Shown here in pieces: positions 9,019 through 18,251 of a DNA stretch of 64,000 nt. The stretch is from Phreatobacter sp. Lineage in GTDB: Bacteria > Pseudomonadota > Alphaproteobacteria > Rhizobiales > Phreatobacteraceae. Below the pieces are notes generated by a model. The model was not told the DNA's origin. It did no database searches and saw nothing but the letters and a program-made list of their open reading frames with translations. Positions within the stretch are counted from its first letter, which is position 1; every line of letters starts with the position of its first letter. Both the position numbers and the translations under genes were made by a program. The stretch spans positions 1,115,886 to 1,179,885 of the forward strand of contig NZ_JAEULY010000004.1 of the NCBI RefSeq assembly GCF_016793595.1. The letters run 5' to 3'.

Positions 9019-9285
9019 ATGGCCAATACGGCTTCCGCCAAGAAGGCCGCCCGTGTGATCGCGCGGCGCACCACTGTCAACCAGGCCCGCCGCTCGCGCG
9101 TCCGCACCTTCCTGCGCAAGCTCGAAGAGGCCATCGCCACCGGCGACAAGACCGCCGCGACCGCTGCCCTCAAGGCCGCCGAGCCGGAGATCATGCGCGC
9201 TTCGCAGAAGGGCGTGATCCACAAGAACACCGCCTCGCGCAAGGTCTCGCGCCTCGCCAGCCGGGTCGCCAAGATCGGCGCCTGA
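9019..9285 (+). CDS. rpsT: 30S ribosomal protein S20
   Basis: The 88-aa, strongly basic protein begins [12 protein letters not shown] and ends [12 protein letters not shown], the full family length. S20 binds 16S rRNA early in small-subunit assembly. The ATG at 9019 is clear. A strong intrinsic terminator follows 35 bp after the stop. Placement upstream of dnaA on the same strand is conserved in many Hyphomicrobiales and supports reading this as the origin-proximal region. Confidence 0.98.
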   Translation: MANTASAKKAARVIARRTTVNQARRSRVRTFLRKLEEAIATGDKTAATAALKAAEPEIMRASQKGVIHKNTASRKVSRLASRVAKIGA

Positions 9286-9319
9286 GCCGCCGCTTCACGC
9301 AGCTTACCTACCGCTTCCG

Positions 9320-9346
9320 AAAGCCCGGCCCATGGCCGGGCTTTTT
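9320..9346 (+). terminator. Intrinsic terminator of rpsT
   Basis: The stem AAGCCCGGCC / GGCCGGGCTT has a short loop and is followed by a T-run. It lies just after the rpsT stop and isolates the downstream non-coding segment from rpsT transcription. Confidence 0.88.
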
Positions 9347-9401
9347 GCTTGTGGCCGGAGCCGGTCCCATACCCCTGCGGGTGCCGTTACGGAGCCGTGG
9401 C

Positions 9402-9700
9402 GATTCCGCCACAGGAACGCGTCAACCCAAATATTTCTCCAACCCACCCTCCGTGCCACGTAAGGCGGTCTTCATCCGGCTCATCATCTGGCAGGAAAAG
9501 GGGACGTGAATCAGATGCTTAGCCGGACGACAGTTTGTTGCACATCCGAAACATGCGAGAAGGCGGTCGCCAACTACCATCCCGCCTTGCCTTCGATGCC
9601 GCCCCCGCGACCCGCCCCGCCGGGACGGTGATTCGGAATGTGCCGATTCATCAGTGGGTTGAAATCGCGCGGCGCGGAGTCGCAAAAGGGACCTTGAGTC
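9402..9700. promoter_or_regulatory. Cluster of six GANTC (CcrM methylation) sites
   Basis: GANTC pentamers lie at 9402-9406, 9508-9512, 9630-9634, 9645-9649, 9677-9681 and 9696-9700. Six in about 300 bp is well above the roughly one per 256 bp expected even without GC bias. CcrM, encoded in this window, methylates the adenine of GANTC, and such clusters mark cell-cycle-controlled promoters in Caulobacter relatives. Confidence 0.6.
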
Positions 9701-9712
9701 AAGCGCCGCGCC

Positions 9713-9727
9713 TTAACCATTTATTAA
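9713..9727. promoter_or_regulatory. CtrA-type binding box TTAA-N7-TTAA
   Basis: TTAA (9713-9716), seven bases (CCATTTA), then TTAA (9724-9727). The left half also matches the extended TTAACCAT half-site. This is the full CtrA recognition pattern known from Caulobacter and rhizobia. It lies directly downstream of the GANTC cluster and upstream of dnaA. Confidence 0.65.
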
Positions 9728-9926
9728 TGGAAACCGATTGCCGGGCTCGGAGCCCCTGTGTATCAATCTAAGCACTCGGGGGGAGCCACCCCGGTTTCAT
9801 CGAAGAGCCCGACATGCCAAGCCCGCGAAAGACGGGTCAGGCGAAGCTTTGTCTCGAAAGAGATAAAGTTGAGCCACGGTCAATGTCTGTATTCGACGAT
9901 GCCGCCGGAGTTGGATCGGGGACCGC

Positions 9927-9944
9927 CATGGTCGATTGACCATG
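9927..9944. repeat. 18-bp inverted repeat
   Basis: CATGGTC and GACCATG flank a GATT loop and are perfectly paired. It lies about 80 bp before the rhodanese start. It could be an operator or a small hairpin; no T-run follows, so it is not a terminator. Confidence 0.4.
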
Positions 9945-10021
9945 CGGAAGCCAAACAATCGAGATGACAACTTGGTTCTGGAATGAGGCGCACGGGTGCA
10001 ACGGCATCCGCGCGGAACGAT

Positions 10022-10468
10022 ATGTCGTCTGCAACTGAAGCCACATATGCCGGTGACGTGACGCCTGCGGAGTGCTGGAGCGTGATCGGCAGCGATGCCC
10101 CGGCGCACCTCGTCGATGTCCGCACGACGGCCGAGTGGGCCTATGTCGGCTCGCCCGACATCAGGGCCGCCGGCAAGGAGGCGATCCGCCTGGAGTGGCA
10201 GGTTTTCCCCGCCATGAACGTCGATGCCGATTTCGCCGCCAAGCTTGCAGGCAAGCTCAATGCCGCCGGTGCGCCAAAGGATGCGCCGCTCTATTTCATC
10301 TGCCGCTCCGGCGTGCGCTCCAAGGCCGCCGCCACCGCCATGACCGCAGCAGGATATAGCCGCTGCTACAACGTGGTGGGCGGCTTCGAGGGCCCTCCCG
10401 ACAGCGACGGCCACCGCGGCCGGGTGTCCGGGTGGAAGGCCGAAGGGCTCGCCTGGACCCAGTCCTGA
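10022..10468 (+). CDS. Rhodanese-like domain protein
   Basis: The 148-aa protein is a single rhodanese domain. It has the N-terminal substrate-side motif [11 protein letters not shown] and the active-site loop CRSGVRS with catalytic Cys94, followed by YNVVGGFEG. Rhodaneses carry sulfur as a persulfide on this cysteine. No signal peptide is seen, so it is probably cytoplasmic. ATG 10022 is preferred because the domain begins soon after; an in-frame start at 9983 would add 13 residues, and neither has a strong ribosome site. It lies 62 bp upstream of dnaA on the same strand. Confidence 0.88.
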   Translation: MSSATEATYAGDVTPAECWSVIGSDAPAHLVDVRTTAEWAYVGSPDIRAAGKEAIRLEWQVFPAMNVDADFAAKLAGKLNAAGAPKDAPLYFICRSGVRSKAAATAMTAAGYSRCYNVVGGFEGPPDSDGHRGRVSGWKAEGLAWTQS

Positions 10469-10530
10469 CCGCGTCGCCCGCATTTCCGTTTCTCGCGTCC
10501 CACCCCGTTCCTTTTCCTCCAGAGCCTTTG

Positions 10531-12009
10531 ATGGAGACCGTCGTGTTCGCCACATCCGAACTCGTTCGCGAAACGACCGATGAAAGAGCAGAAGCCATGG
10601 ATGACTCGATGCGCGCCCGCGCGATCTGGGAGCGCGTCAGGCGCCGCCTGCGCGCCGAGCTCGGCGAGGACGTCTTCTCGAGTTGGTTCAAGAGCATCGA
10701 GATCGACCAGGCCGACGGCAGCGCCATCCGTCTGTCGGTTCCCACGCGCTTCCTGAAGAGCTGGATCGAGAACCACTACAAGGACAAGATCATCGGCCGC
10801 TGGAGCGAGGAGGCCGAGAAGCCCGTCGAGATCGAGCTGACGGTGCGCTCCGCCAGCGTGCGGCAGGTTGCTCGTCCGAAGACGGCCGAGGAACCGCGCC
10901 AGGTGGCATCCGCCCCCGTCGGCCGCCCCGCCGCGCCCGCCATGGCGATGACCGGCCACGAGGCGCTCGGCGGTTCGCCGCTCGATCCGCGCCTGACTTT
11001 CGACAGCTTCGTGCAGGGCCGCTCCAACACGCTCGCCCGCGCGGCCGCGATGCAGGTAGCCCAGTCGCGGATCACCGATCCCGTCCTATTCAACCCGCTC
11101 TACATCCACGCCGGCGTCGGCCTCGGCAAGACGCACCTCCTGCAGGCCATCGCGGGCGCCGCCCAGTCGGCCGGCAGGCGCGTGCTCTATCTCACCGCCG
11201 AGAAGTTCACCTTCGGCTTCGTCGCCGCGCTGAAGAACCAGACCGCCATCGCCTTCAAGGAAGCGCTGCGCAGCATCGACCTCCTGGTGATCGACGATCT
11301 CCAGTTCCTTCAGGGCAAACAGACGCAGGCCGAGTTCTGCCACACGCTGAACGCACTGATCGATGCCGGCCGGCAGGTCGTGGTGGCCGGCGACCGCCCG
11401 CCCTCCGACCTTGAGAATCTCGACGAGCGGGTGCGCTCACGTCTTGCCGGCGGCCTCACCGTCGAGATCGGCGCGCTGGACGAGAACCTGCGCTTCGACA
11501 TCCTCAAGCAGAAGCTCGCGCAGGCGCAGGCCCAGCATCCCGGCTTCGACGTTCCGGCTGCGGTGATGACCTATGTGGCGCGCAACGTCACGCAGAACGG
11601 CCGGGACCTCGACGGCGCCTTCAACCGGCTCATCGCCACCAACCGTCTGACCAACCAGGCCGTCACGGTGGAGATGGCCGAGCGGTCGATCCGCGATCTC
11701 GTCCGCGTCGCCGAGCCGCGCCGCGTCAAGATCGAGGACATCCAGAAGATCGTGGCGCAGCACTACAATGTCAGCCGCTCGGACATCCTGTCGTCGCGGC
11801 GCACCGCGACCGTGGTCCGGCCGCGCCAGATCGCCATGTATCTCGCCAAGACCATGACGCTCCGCTCGCTGCCGGAGATCGGCCGGCGGTTCGGCGGCCG
11901 CGACCATACGACCGTGCTGCACGCCGTCCGCAAGATCGAGGGCCTGGTCGGACAGGACCAGGGCCTCAACGAGGAAGTGGAAATGCTGAAGCGCCGCCTC
12001 AACGACTGA
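10531..12009 (+). CDS. dnaA: Chromosomal replication initiator protein DnaA
   Basis: DnaA binds origin boxes and opens the duplex. The 492-aa reading has domain I ([22 protein letters not shown], about residues 32-53), a variable linker, then the AAA+ module with Walker A GVGLGKT (195-201) and Walker B LLVIDD (251-256). The C-terminal DNA-binding helix-turn-helix holds [16 protein letters not shown]. Start choice is open: ATG 10531 gives 492 aa, ATG 10597 (MDDSMRAR) gives 470 aa and fits family N-termini equally well. Neither has a strong ribosome site. It is followed by convergent minus-strand genes and then dnaN, so dnaA and dnaN are not a single operon here. Confidence 0.97.
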   Translation: METVVFATSELVRETTDERAEAMDDSMRARAIWERVRRRLRAELGEDVFSSWFKSIEIDQADGSAIRLSVPTRFLKSWIENHYKDKIIGRWSEEAEKPVEIELTVRSASVRQVARPKTAEEPRQVASAPVGRPAAPAMAMTGHEALGGSPLDPRLTFDSFVQGRSNTLARAAAMQVAQSRITDPVLFNPLYIHAGVGLGKTHLLQAIAGAAQSAGRRVLYLTAEKFTFGFVAALKNQTAIAFKEALRSIDLLVIDDLQFLQGKQTQAEFCHTLNALIDAGRQVVVAGDRPPSDLENLDERVRSRLAGGLTVEIGALDENLRFDILKQKLAQAQAQHPGFDVPAAVMTYVARNVTQNGRDLDGAFNRLIATNRLTNQAVTVEMAERSIRDLVRVAEPRRVKIEDIQKIVAQHYNVSRSDILSSRRTATVVRPRQIAMYLAKTMTLRSLPEIGRRFGGRDHTTVLHAVRKIEGLVGQDQGLNEEVEMLKRRLND

Positions 12010-12021
12010 GGCGGCCGCAGG

Positions 12022-12411
12022 TCAGCACTGGCCGCGGCCACGCTGGAAGGAACGCGAGTCGGCGCGCGCGGCATCGAGGGCGCGCATGGCGTCGCCCTGC
12101 GTACGCGCGCTGGCGAAGGCGTTCTCATAGGCGGTGACCCCGAGCGGGGTCATCGGTCCGGAATCGAAGCCGACGCGATAGAGCCGCTGGTTCAGCCGCG
12201 GGTCGTAGCCGACCGCCTCGACCGCCCGGACGCAGAATTCGCCGAAGGGCACGGTGCGGATCGACACGGTGGCGCGATTGAGCGGATCCTCAAGCTGCGG
12301 AACCGGTCCGCCGCCATGATCGACACCGCCGGACCATTGCGCGAGCGCGGGCGCCGAGAGGGCGAAGGCCGCAACGGCGGCCAGCAAAGCGCGGTTACGA
12401 ACGTTGGTCAT
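12022..12411 (-). CDS. Small exported protein of unknown function
   Basis: The 129-aa protein begins with a Sec signal peptide (basic start, an alanine/leucine-rich core, cleavage predicted after ALAQ near residue 25). The mature part is about 104 residues with a single FCVRAVE-type cysteine and a C-terminal Cys. ATG 12411 has GAGAGG close upstream. No domain is recognised; the polar, alanine/arginine-rich tail gives no clue to function. It is convergent with dnaA, 12 bp from its stop, and downstream of the thioredoxin-fold gene on the same strand. Confidence 0.75.
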   Translation of the reverse strand: MTNVRNRALLAAVAAFALSAPALAQWSGGVDHGGGPVPQLEDPLNRATVSIRTVPFGEFCVRAVEAVGYDPRLNQRLYRVGFDSGPMTPLGVTAYENAFASARTQGDAMRALDAARADSRSFQRGRGQC

Positions 12412-12550
12412 GGGCCTCTCCTCAAGCACGTGAATCGTCGCCGCCCCGGACAATGGCGGTTTCGACCCGCCATGCGCCCAATGTAAGGCGTGGCCGGAGG
12501 GCTCGCCAGATGCGATCCCGGCCGTCCCGCCATGCGGCCGAAGCAACGCC

Positions 12551-13270
12551 TCAGGCCGTGACCTCGGGGAGCTCGCACCGGCCGCGATGGGCGCCATACT
12601 CGTCGAGCGCCTCCAGCATCAGGTCCTCGTAGGCTGCGAGCGCCGCCGCCTCCGCCGCCTCCAGCGCGCCCATTTCGTGACGAAACGGCGCGAAGACCCG
12701 TTCGAACTCGGCGCCGCGCCGCACCATCTCCTGCTCATCGGAGATCAGTCCGGCGTGCCGCTCCTCGGCCATCCGACGCTCGAATGCCTCCATCTGCCGG
12801 CCGGCCGCATCGAGATGTGGGGCAACGGCATTCCGCGCGGGGGCGATGATGTCGTCATAGGTGCGGCGGGCGCGCGACCAAGCCGCCTCGAAGAGCCTGT
12901 CGGCAGGAGTTTCCGGCGAAACCCGCCGAAACGTCTCCGCGACCCATTGCGCCACCGACCGCGCATCGTCCGGCATGGCGAGCCGGCCGATCAGGCGGCG
13001 CTTGTCGAAGGCCAGGAGCTGGGGCACCGCGTCGACGCCGTAACGCTGCCGGAAGCCGAGCGCCTCCTCGCCGTCGAGCGCGACGACGCAGACCGCGTCC
13101 GCAAGGGCCATGGCGAGCCGAGCAACCACCGGGCGGAGCAGGCGGCAGGCCGGCGACCAGTCGGTGGACAGCACCACGAGCACCGGCTCGCGCGACGCGG
13201 CGAGAAACGGGTCGAAGGCGCTTTCGCGCAACATCTCCACCCTGCCGCAGATCGAAACCTCGCCCGTCAT
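12551..13270 (-). CDS. Thioredoxin-fold protein with a degenerate active site and C-terminal helical extension
   Basis: The 239-aa protein has an N-terminal thioredoxin-like fold of about 110 residues (VLVVLSTDWSPACRLLRP, then YGVDAVPQLLAFDKRRLIGRL with the cis-proline). In place of WCGPC there is WSPAC, so the first redox cysteine is missing and disulfide exchange is unlikely. Residues from about 120 to the end are charged and helical (ERRMAEERHAGLISDEQEM). A binding or scaffold role is more likely than an oxidoreductase role; this is inference. ATG 13270 follows GGGAGG. It lies between dnaA and dnaN but on the opposite strand, facing away from dnaN. Confidence 0.78.
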   Translation of the reverse strand: MTGEVSICGRVEMLRESAFDPFLAASREPVLVVLSTDWSPACRLLRPVVARLAMALADAVCVVALDGEEALGFRQRYGVDAVPQLLAFDKRRLIGRLAMPDDARSVAQWVAETFRRVSPETPADRLFEAAWSRARRTYDDIIAPARNAVAPHLDAAGRQMEAFERRMAEERHAGLISDEQEMVRRGAEFERVFAPFRHEMGALEAAEAAALAAYEDLMLEALDEYGAHRGRCELPEVTA

Positions 13271-13329
13271 GACGGACCTCCCATGCCATTGACCTGACGG
13301 TGGGTAGCGGCGAGACGACCTCCGGGGCA

Positions 13330-13356
13330 TTGCAGCGGGTTGCAGCGGGTTGCGGG
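13330..13356. repeat. Short tandem repeat upstream of dnaN
   Basis: The 10-bp unit TTGCAGCGGG occurs twice without a gap and is followed by a shortened TTGCGGG. It lies in the 275-bp region between the divergent thioredoxin-fold gene and dnaN. It may be slippage or part of a regulatory site. Confidence 0.55.
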
Positions 13357-13545
13357 CACTTGGCGGAAGCGGCCCCGGAGGACCAGGTTTCGCGGGCTGA
13401 TGCCACGAGAGGCATTGAAAAGGCGGGAAAAGCGCGCCCCCCGGCCTGCCCGCCCTTGAAACATGCTGCGGCGCGGGGTTGACTGTCCGCCCCAATTTCC
13501 GGGCTGCCGGCCGGCGGCCCCGTCCAGCGTATCGGAGCACCATTG

Positions 13546-14664
13546 ATGAAGGTCACCGTCGAACGGGCCCAGCTCCTGAAATCCCTCAGCCACGTCCATC
13601 GCGTGGTCGAGCGCCGCAACACGATCCCCGTCCTGTCCAATGTGCTGATGAAGGCCGAAGGCTCGACGCTGCGCCTGAAGGCCACCGATCTCGACATCGA
13701 CATCGTGGAGAACCTGCCGGCCGAGGTCGCCGCGCCCGGCGGCACGACGGTTCCCGCGCACATGATCCACGACATCGTCCGCAAGCTGCAGGACGGCTCG
13801 CAGGTCCAGCTCGAAATGGCCGGCGACAAGGGCACGCTCACCGTGCGCGCTGGCCGCTCCCGCTTCACCCTGCAGACGATCCCGGAAAGCGATTTCCCGG
13901 ATATCGCGGCGGGCGAGATGAGCCATTCGTTCAAGGTGCCGGCCAAGAACCTGAAGCGGCTGATCGACAAGACGCAGTTCGCGATCTCGACCGAGGAGAC
14001 GCGCTACTATCTCAACGGCATTTTCCTGCATGTCGTGGACAAGGGCGGGCAGAGCCTCCTGCGCGCGGTGGCGACCGACGGCCACCGCCTCGCCCAGGTG
14101 GAGTTCGAGGCGCCGGAAGGGTCCGCCGGCATGCCCGGCGTCATCGTGCCGCGCAAGACGGTCGCCGAGGTCCAGCGCCTTGCCGACGATCCGGATGCGG
14201 CGGTTGCCGTGGAACTCTCGACCGCCAAGGTGCGCTTCCGCTTCGGCGAGACGGTGCTGACCTCCAAGCTCATCGACGGCACCTTCCCGGACTATGCCCG
14301 CGTCATTCCCGCCGCCAACGACAAGATCCTGACGGTGGAGAAGGGCGACTTCACCGCCGCCGTGGACCGCGTCTCGACCGTCTCGTCGGAGCGCGGCCGC
14401 GCCGTGAAGCTGTCGGCCTCCGACGGCCGGCTGACGCTGTCGGTGACCAATCCGGACTCGGGCAGCGCGACGGAGGAGATCGAGGTCTCCTACGAGGCCG
14501 ACGCGCTCGATATCGGCTTCAACTCCCGCTACCTACTCGACATTGCCAGCCAGGTGGACGGCGACACGGTGGAGCTGAAGCTTGCCGATCCCGGCTCGCC
14601 GACGCTGATCCACGACCCCGCAGGCCCCGGCGCGCTCTACGTGCTGATGCCGATGCGAGTGTAA
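13546..14664 (+). CDS. dnaN: DNA polymerase III sliding clamp (beta subunit)
   Basis: The beta clamp is a ring that tethers the replicative polymerase to DNA. The 372-aa product is the exact family length, beginning [16 protein letters not shown] and ending YVLMPMRV, with three repeated clamp domains. The ATG at 13546 is used; an in-frame TTG one codon earlier is not needed. Only 5 bp separate its stop from folD, so the two are probably co-transcribed. Its own promoter must lie in the 275 bp upstream since the preceding genes point the other way. Confidence 0.98.
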   Translation: MKVTVERAQLLKSLSHVHRVVERRNTIPVLSNVLMKAEGSTLRLKATDLDIDIVENLPAEVAAPGGTTVPAHMIHDIVRKLQDGSQVQLEMAGDKGTLTVRAGRSRFTLQTIPESDFPDIAAGEMSHSFKVPAKNLKRLIDKTQFAISTEETRYYLNGIFLHVVDKGGQSLLRAVATDGHRLAQVEFEAPEGSAGMPGVIVPRKTVAEVQRLADDPDAAVAVELSTAKVRFRFGETVLTSKLIDGTFPDYARVIPAANDKILTVEKGDFTAAVDRVSTVSSERGRAVKLSASDGRLTLSVTNPDSGSATEEIEVSYEADALDIGFNSRYLLDIASQVDGDTVELKLADPGSPTLIHDPAGPGALYVLMPMRV

Positions 14665-14669
14665 GGCCC

Positions 14670-15578
14670 ATGGCGGCCCGCATCATCGACGGCAAAGCCG
14701 CCGCGCAGGCGGTGTTGGCGCAGGTCAGGACGGCCGCGAGCGCCTTCACGGCGACGAAGGGACGGCCGCCGGGCTTGGCCGTGGTGCTCGTCGGAGAAGA
14801 TCCGGCGAGCCAGGTCTATGTCCGCAACAAGAGCCGCGAGGCCGAGGCCGCCGGCTTCCGCTCCGAGCAGCACAGCCTCGCCGCCGCGACGACGGAGGCG
14901 GCCCTGCTGGCGCTGGTCGGCAAGCTCAATGCCGATCCGGGCATCGACGGCATTCTCGTTCAATTGCCGCTGCCGAAGACGATCGATACCGAGCGCGTGC
15001 TGATGGCGGTCGATCCCGCCAAGGACGTCGACGGCTTCCACCCGATCAATGTCGGCCTGCTCGGCACCGGCGCGACGGCGAAGGCGCTGGTGCCCTGCAC
15101 CCCGGCCGGCAGCCTGATCCTGATCGAAAGCGTGCTCGGCCCATCGCTGGCGGCCAAGAACGCCGTCGTGGTCGGCCGCTCGAACATCGTCGGCAAGCCG
15201 ATCGCGCAATTGCTGCTCCAGCGCGACGCGACGGTGACCATCGCCCATTCGCGCACCGCCGACCTCGCCGCCGTCTGCCGCCAGGCCGATGTGCTGATCG
15301 CGGCGGTCGGGCGCCCCGAAATGATCCGGGGCGACTGGGTGAAGGACGGCGCCGTGGTCATCGACGTCGGCATCAACCGCATCCCCGCCCCGGAGAAGGG
15401 CGAGGGCAAGACCCGGCTCGTCGGCGATGTCGCGACCGCCGAGGCGGCGGAACGGGCCAGCGCCATCACGCCCGTTCCGGGCGGCGTCGGCCCCATGACC
15501 ATCGCGCTGCTGATGGCCAATACGGTGGCGGCGGCGCATCTGCGCGAGGGCCTGCCGCGCCCGACCTTCTCGGCCTGA
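14670..15578 (+). CDS. folD: Bifunctional methylenetetrahydrofolate dehydrogenase/cyclohydrolase
   Basis: FolD interconverts 5,10-methylene-THF, methenyl-THF and 10-formyl-THF in the cytoplasm. The 302-aa protein shows both signature stretches: the [14 protein letters not shown] segment with the catalytic lysine (Lys54), and the QLPLPKTID and [17 protein letters not shown]-binding region. The C-terminal [17 protein letters not shown] is also present. Length is typical. It follows dnaN by 5 bp and precedes the panE-like gene by 9 bp, a tight same-strand run. Confidence 0.97.
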   Translation: MAARIIDGKAAAQAVLAQVRTAASAFTATKGRPPGLAVVLVGEDPASQVYVRNKSREAEAAGFRSEQHSLAAATTEAALLALVGKLNADPGIDGILVQLPLPKTIDTERVLMAVDPAKDVDGFHPINVGLLGTGATAKALVPCTPAGSLILIESVLGPSLAAKNAVVVGRSNIVGKPIAQLLLQRDATVTIAHSRTADLAAVCRQADVLIAAVGRPEMIRGDWVKDGAVVIDVGINRIPAPEKGEGKTRLVGDVATAEAAERASAITPVPGGVGPMTIALLMANTVAAAHLREGLPRPTFSA

Positions 15579-15587
15579 GGACCGGCC

Positions 15588-16616
15588 ATGGCGACAAGCT
15601 TCGTCGTCATGGGATCGGGCGCCATCGGGTGCCATGTCGGCGGCCGGCTGGCCGCGAGCGGCGCGTCGGTCGTGTTCGTGGCGCGCGGTGCGACGGAGGA
15701 CAGCCTCAGGGATCACGGCCTCGTCGTCAGCGCGCTCGACGGGTTCCGGGCGGAGATCGCGCCGGACCGGATGAAGGTCGCCGGGACAGCGGCGGAGGCC
15801 GCCCGTCTCATCGACGGCGATGCGTTCACCCTGCTCTGCACCAAGGGCGGCGCGACCGCCGCCGCCGCGACCGAACTCGGCGCGGCTTTTCCGGCGGGAA
15901 CGCCGGTCCTGTCGCTGCAGAACGGCGTCGAGAACATCACGCGGATCAGGGCGGCGGCGCCCCTGCTTTTGCCGATCGCAGGCATGGTGCCGTTCAACGT
16001 GACGCTGGACCGGAGCGCCGACGGCCGGATCACCGCCCACCGCGCCACCTCAGGCGGCCTCCATGCCGAAGACCTGCCGGCGACGCGCGCCGTGCTGCCG
16101 GCCTTCTCCAAGGCCGGCCTGCCGGTGACGCTGACCGACGACATGGCGGCGATCCAGTGGGGCAAGCTGCTCCTGAACCTCAACAACCCCGTCAACGCGC
16201 TCTCCGACCTGCCGCTGCGCGAGGAACTGACCGACCGCGACTACCGGCGGGTGCTCGCCGCATTGCAGACCGAGGCCATGGCCGTGATGCGCGCGGCCGG
16301 CATCCGGCCAGGCAAGGCAGGCGCGGCGCCGCCATGGATCATCCCGCACATTCTCCGGCTGCCGACCTTCGCCTTCTCGCGAATCGCGGCGAGCATGCTG
16401 GCGATCGATGCCCGGGCCCGCTCGTCCATGTGGGACGACATCCAGGCGGAGCGCATGACCGAGATCGACGATCTCTGCGGCGCCATCGTCCGGCTGGCCG
16501 AGAAGAACGGCGCGAAAGCACCGAAGAATGCCGCGATTGCCGGGCTCATCCGCAGGCATCGCCGTGGCCAGCGGATCGACGGGCCGGCCCTGCTGCGGCT
16601 GGTCGAGGCCGCCTGA
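15588..16616 (+). CDS. 2-dehydropantoate 2-reductase family protein
   Basis: The 342-aa protein has an N-terminal Rossmann site ([16 protein letters not shown]) and the ApbA/PanE C-terminal domain with [18 protein letters not shown]. The family reduces ketopantoate to pantoate with NADPH in CoA synthesis. It is somewhat longer than E. coli PanE, and paralogues with other 2-ketoacid substrates are common, so panE is not assigned. It ends the dnaN-folD run, with 9 bp between folD and its ATG. Confidence 0.9.
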   Translation: MATSFVVMGSGAIGCHVGGRLAASGASVVFVARGATEDSLRDHGLVVSALDGFRAEIAPDRMKVAGTAAEAARLIDGDAFTLLCTKGGATAAAATELGAAFPAGTPVLSLQNGVENITRIRAAAPLLLPIAGMVPFNVTLDRSADGRITAHRATSGGLHAEDLPATRAVLPAFSKAGLPVTLTDDMAAIQWGKLLLNLNNPVNALSDLPLREELTDRDYRRVLAALQTEAMAVMRAAGIRPGKAGAAPPWIIPHILRLPTFAFSRIAASMLAIDARARSSMWDDIQAERMTEIDDLCGAIVRLAEKNGAKAPKNAAIAGLIRRHRRGQRIDGPALLRLVEAA

Positions 16617-16634
16617 GCCGGCCCTTGCGTGGTC

Positions 16635-16677
16635 GCGTTTTCTTCACGCGAACCGGTACCCACTTCGCTCGAAACGC
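16635..16677. repeat. Dispersed palindromic element, copy 1 (RIME-like)
   Basis: The element runs from GCGTTTTCTTCACGCG through a central ACCGGT to CACTTCGCTCGAAACGC. Its ends (GCGTTT/AAACGC) and inner GCGAA/TTCGC pair. A near-identical copy lies at 58553-58596. This is a well-known type of intergenic palindrome in Rhizobiales genomes. Confidence 0.8.
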
Positions 16678-16759
16678 TCCAGGCCCGTCACGCAACCTTG
16701 ATTTTGCCGCTCCGAGGCTCGATATGCGGGCCAACTCATTCCACGACAGGCGAGTTGCC

Positions 16760-17383
16760 ATGACCAACCCGAAGAACGGGCACGACGCTATGCCGGCCGG
16801 CGATCTCCACGAGAACCCGATCGGCACCGACCCCGCGACCGACGTGCCGCAGCACGAGGAAGCCACCGACGCGACGGCGGCGCTGCTCGATGCCGCGCGG
16901 GCCGAGGCCCGCGACATGAAGGACCGCGCGCTGCGCACGCTGGCCGAGATGGAGAACCTTCGCAAACGCACCGAGCGCGAGGTGGCCGACGCCCGCACCT
17001 ATGGCGTGACCTCGTTCGCCCGCGACATGCTGAGCGTTGCCGACAACATGCGCCGCGCCTTCGACAGCCTGCCGGCCGAGGCGAAACCCGCCGACGGGCC
17101 GCTGAAGGCCTTCCACGAGGGCATCGAGCTGACCGAGCGCGAATTGCTGAAGACGCTCGAGAAACACGGCGTGAAGAAGATCGAGCCCGACGGTCAGAAG
17201 TTCGACCCGAACCTGCATCAGGCCATGTTCGAGGTGCCGAACCCGGACGTGCCGAACGGCACCGTCGTCCAGACCGTGCAGGCCGGCTTCGTCATCGGCG
17301 AGCGCGTGCTGCGCCCGGCCCTCGTCGGCGTCTCGAAGGGCGGCCCGAAGGCGGCGGCGCAGGCGACGACGTCCGAAGCCTAG
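16760..17383 (+). CDS. grpE: Nucleotide exchange factor GrpE
   Basis: GrpE releases ADP from DnaK. The 207-aa protein has an acidic, disordered N-terminus, a long coiled-coil helix (about residues 45-85, including [14 protein letters not shown]), and the C-terminal beta-wing domain with [14 protein letters not shown] and [22 protein letters not shown] 16760 is chosen; an ATG at 16724 would add 12 residues without a ribosome site. dnaK is not in the window. The upstream 143 bp contains a RIME-like palindrome. The gene converges on lepB with only 3 bp between stop codons. Confidence 0.96.
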   Translation: MTNPKNGHDAMPAGDLHENPIGTDPATDVPQHEEATDATAALLDAARAEARDMKDRALRTLAEMENLRKRTEREVADARTYGVTSFARDMLSVADNMRRAFDSLPAEAKPADGPLKAFHEGIELTERELLKTLEKHGVKKIEPDGQKFDPNLHQAMFEVPNPDVPNGTVVQTVQAGFVIGERVLRPALVGVSKGGPKAAAQATTSEA

Positions 17384-17386
17384 GGC

Positions 17387-18106
17387 TTACTCGACCTTTT
17401 CCAGCAGGCGGCGGGGCGCACAGCGAAGGCCCGCCTCCTGCTCGCAGCTGGCGAAGGAATAGAGGATCGCGCCGGCCTTGCCGATGAGGTTCTCGACCGG
17501 CACGAAGCCCATGCTGGCGAAGCGGCTGTCGGAGGAATTGTCGCGATTGTCGCCGAGCATGAACAGGCGGCCCTCGGGGACGACCTGTTCCTCCATGTCG
17601 CCGCTCGCGGAGCGGCGGTCGCGCAAGAGGATCGTGTGCGACTGCGCGCCGGGGAAGGTCTCGCGGAACGCCGCGACCGACACGACGCGGCCATCGGCAT
17701 CGCGGTAGCTCCAGCGGCCGGCATCCTGCAGCGGCACCTGCTCGCCGTTCAGCCAGAGCCGGCCGTCGCGGATCGCCACGCGGTCGCCGGGCAGGCCCGC
17801 GATGCGCTTGATGAAATCCTCCGAGGTGCGCGGGTGGCGGAACACGACGACGTCGCCGCGCGCCGGCATGGCGCCGGGAATGCGCCCCGTTTCCCCGGGA
17901 AAGCGCGGCAGGTATTCGCCGCCCACCAGCGAATAGCGCGAGAAGCCGAGCGGGAACTTCAGCGCCGCGACGCGGTCGCCGACCTCCAGCGTCGGCACCA
18001 TGCTCTCGGACGGGATATGATAGGTCGCGAAAGCGAAGGACCGAAGCACCACGACGATGGCAAGCGCGCCGATGATCGTGTTGGCGAGGTCGCGAATCCT
18101 GGACAT
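17387..18106 (-). CDS. lepB: Signal peptidase I
   Basis: Membrane-bound leader peptidase that removes signal peptides on the periplasmic side. The 239-aa protein has one N-terminal membrane segment (residues about 8-28), the catalytic Ser35 in IPSESMVPTL, the general-base Lys100 in DFIKRIAGLPGD, and the GDNRDNSSDSR box. Length is typical of single-spanning alphaproteobacterial LepB. It lies downstream of hisS on the same strand, 145 bp away, and is not in the usual rnc-era operon within this window. It converges tail to tail with grpE. Confidence 0.96.
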   Translation of the reverse strand: MSRIRDLANTIIGALAIVVVLRSFAFATYHIPSESMVPTLEVGDRVAALKFPLGFSRYSLVGGEYLPRFPGETGRIPGAMPARGDVVVFRHPRTSEDFIKRIAGLPGDRVAIRDGRLWLNGEQVPLQDAGRWSYRDADGRVVSVAAFRETFPGAQSHTILLRDRRSASGDMEEQVVPEGRLFMLGDNRDNSSDSRFASMGFVPVENLIGKAGAILYSFASCEQEAGLRCAPRRLLEKVE

Positions 18107-18251
18107 GCGGCGGAGCGGTCCTTCTGTCGGGACGGGTTCATTCGACCGCGATTGCGGCAGGCGTGGGGCAGTCCATTTCTAGGATTTTTGTCCTTGACAG
18201 CGTAACGCTGGTCCGGTACATTTCAGGCACGTTCGGCAAGTGCGGCCGGGC

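Larger units (their letters stand above)
9347..10021. promoter_or_regulatory. Non-coding segment between rpsT and the rhodanese/dnaA genes (origin- or dnaA-control-like)
   Basis: This stretch of about 675 bp has no convincing gene. It holds six GANTC sites (9402, 9508, 9630, 9645, 9677, 9696), a TTAA-N7-TTAA box inside an AT-rich patch (9713-9727), and a perfect 7-bp inverted repeat (9927-9944). Only degenerate DnaA-box-like sequences were found, for example TGATACACA on the minus strand near 9757-9765. The combination recalls CcrM/CtrA-controlled replication or dnaA promoters of alphaproteobacteria. An actual origin function is inference. Confidence 0.5.

Noticed and set aside
9422..9685. 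87-codon minus-strand frame in the rpsT-dnaA gap
   Set aside because: Arginine/serine-rich, with no ribosome site; the region is better explained as regulatory DNA.
9286..10021. Array of DnaA boxes marking a classical oriC
   Set aside because: No cluster of TTATNCACA sites was found on either strand; only weak matches occur, so oriC is not annotated despite the CtrA and GANTC signals.
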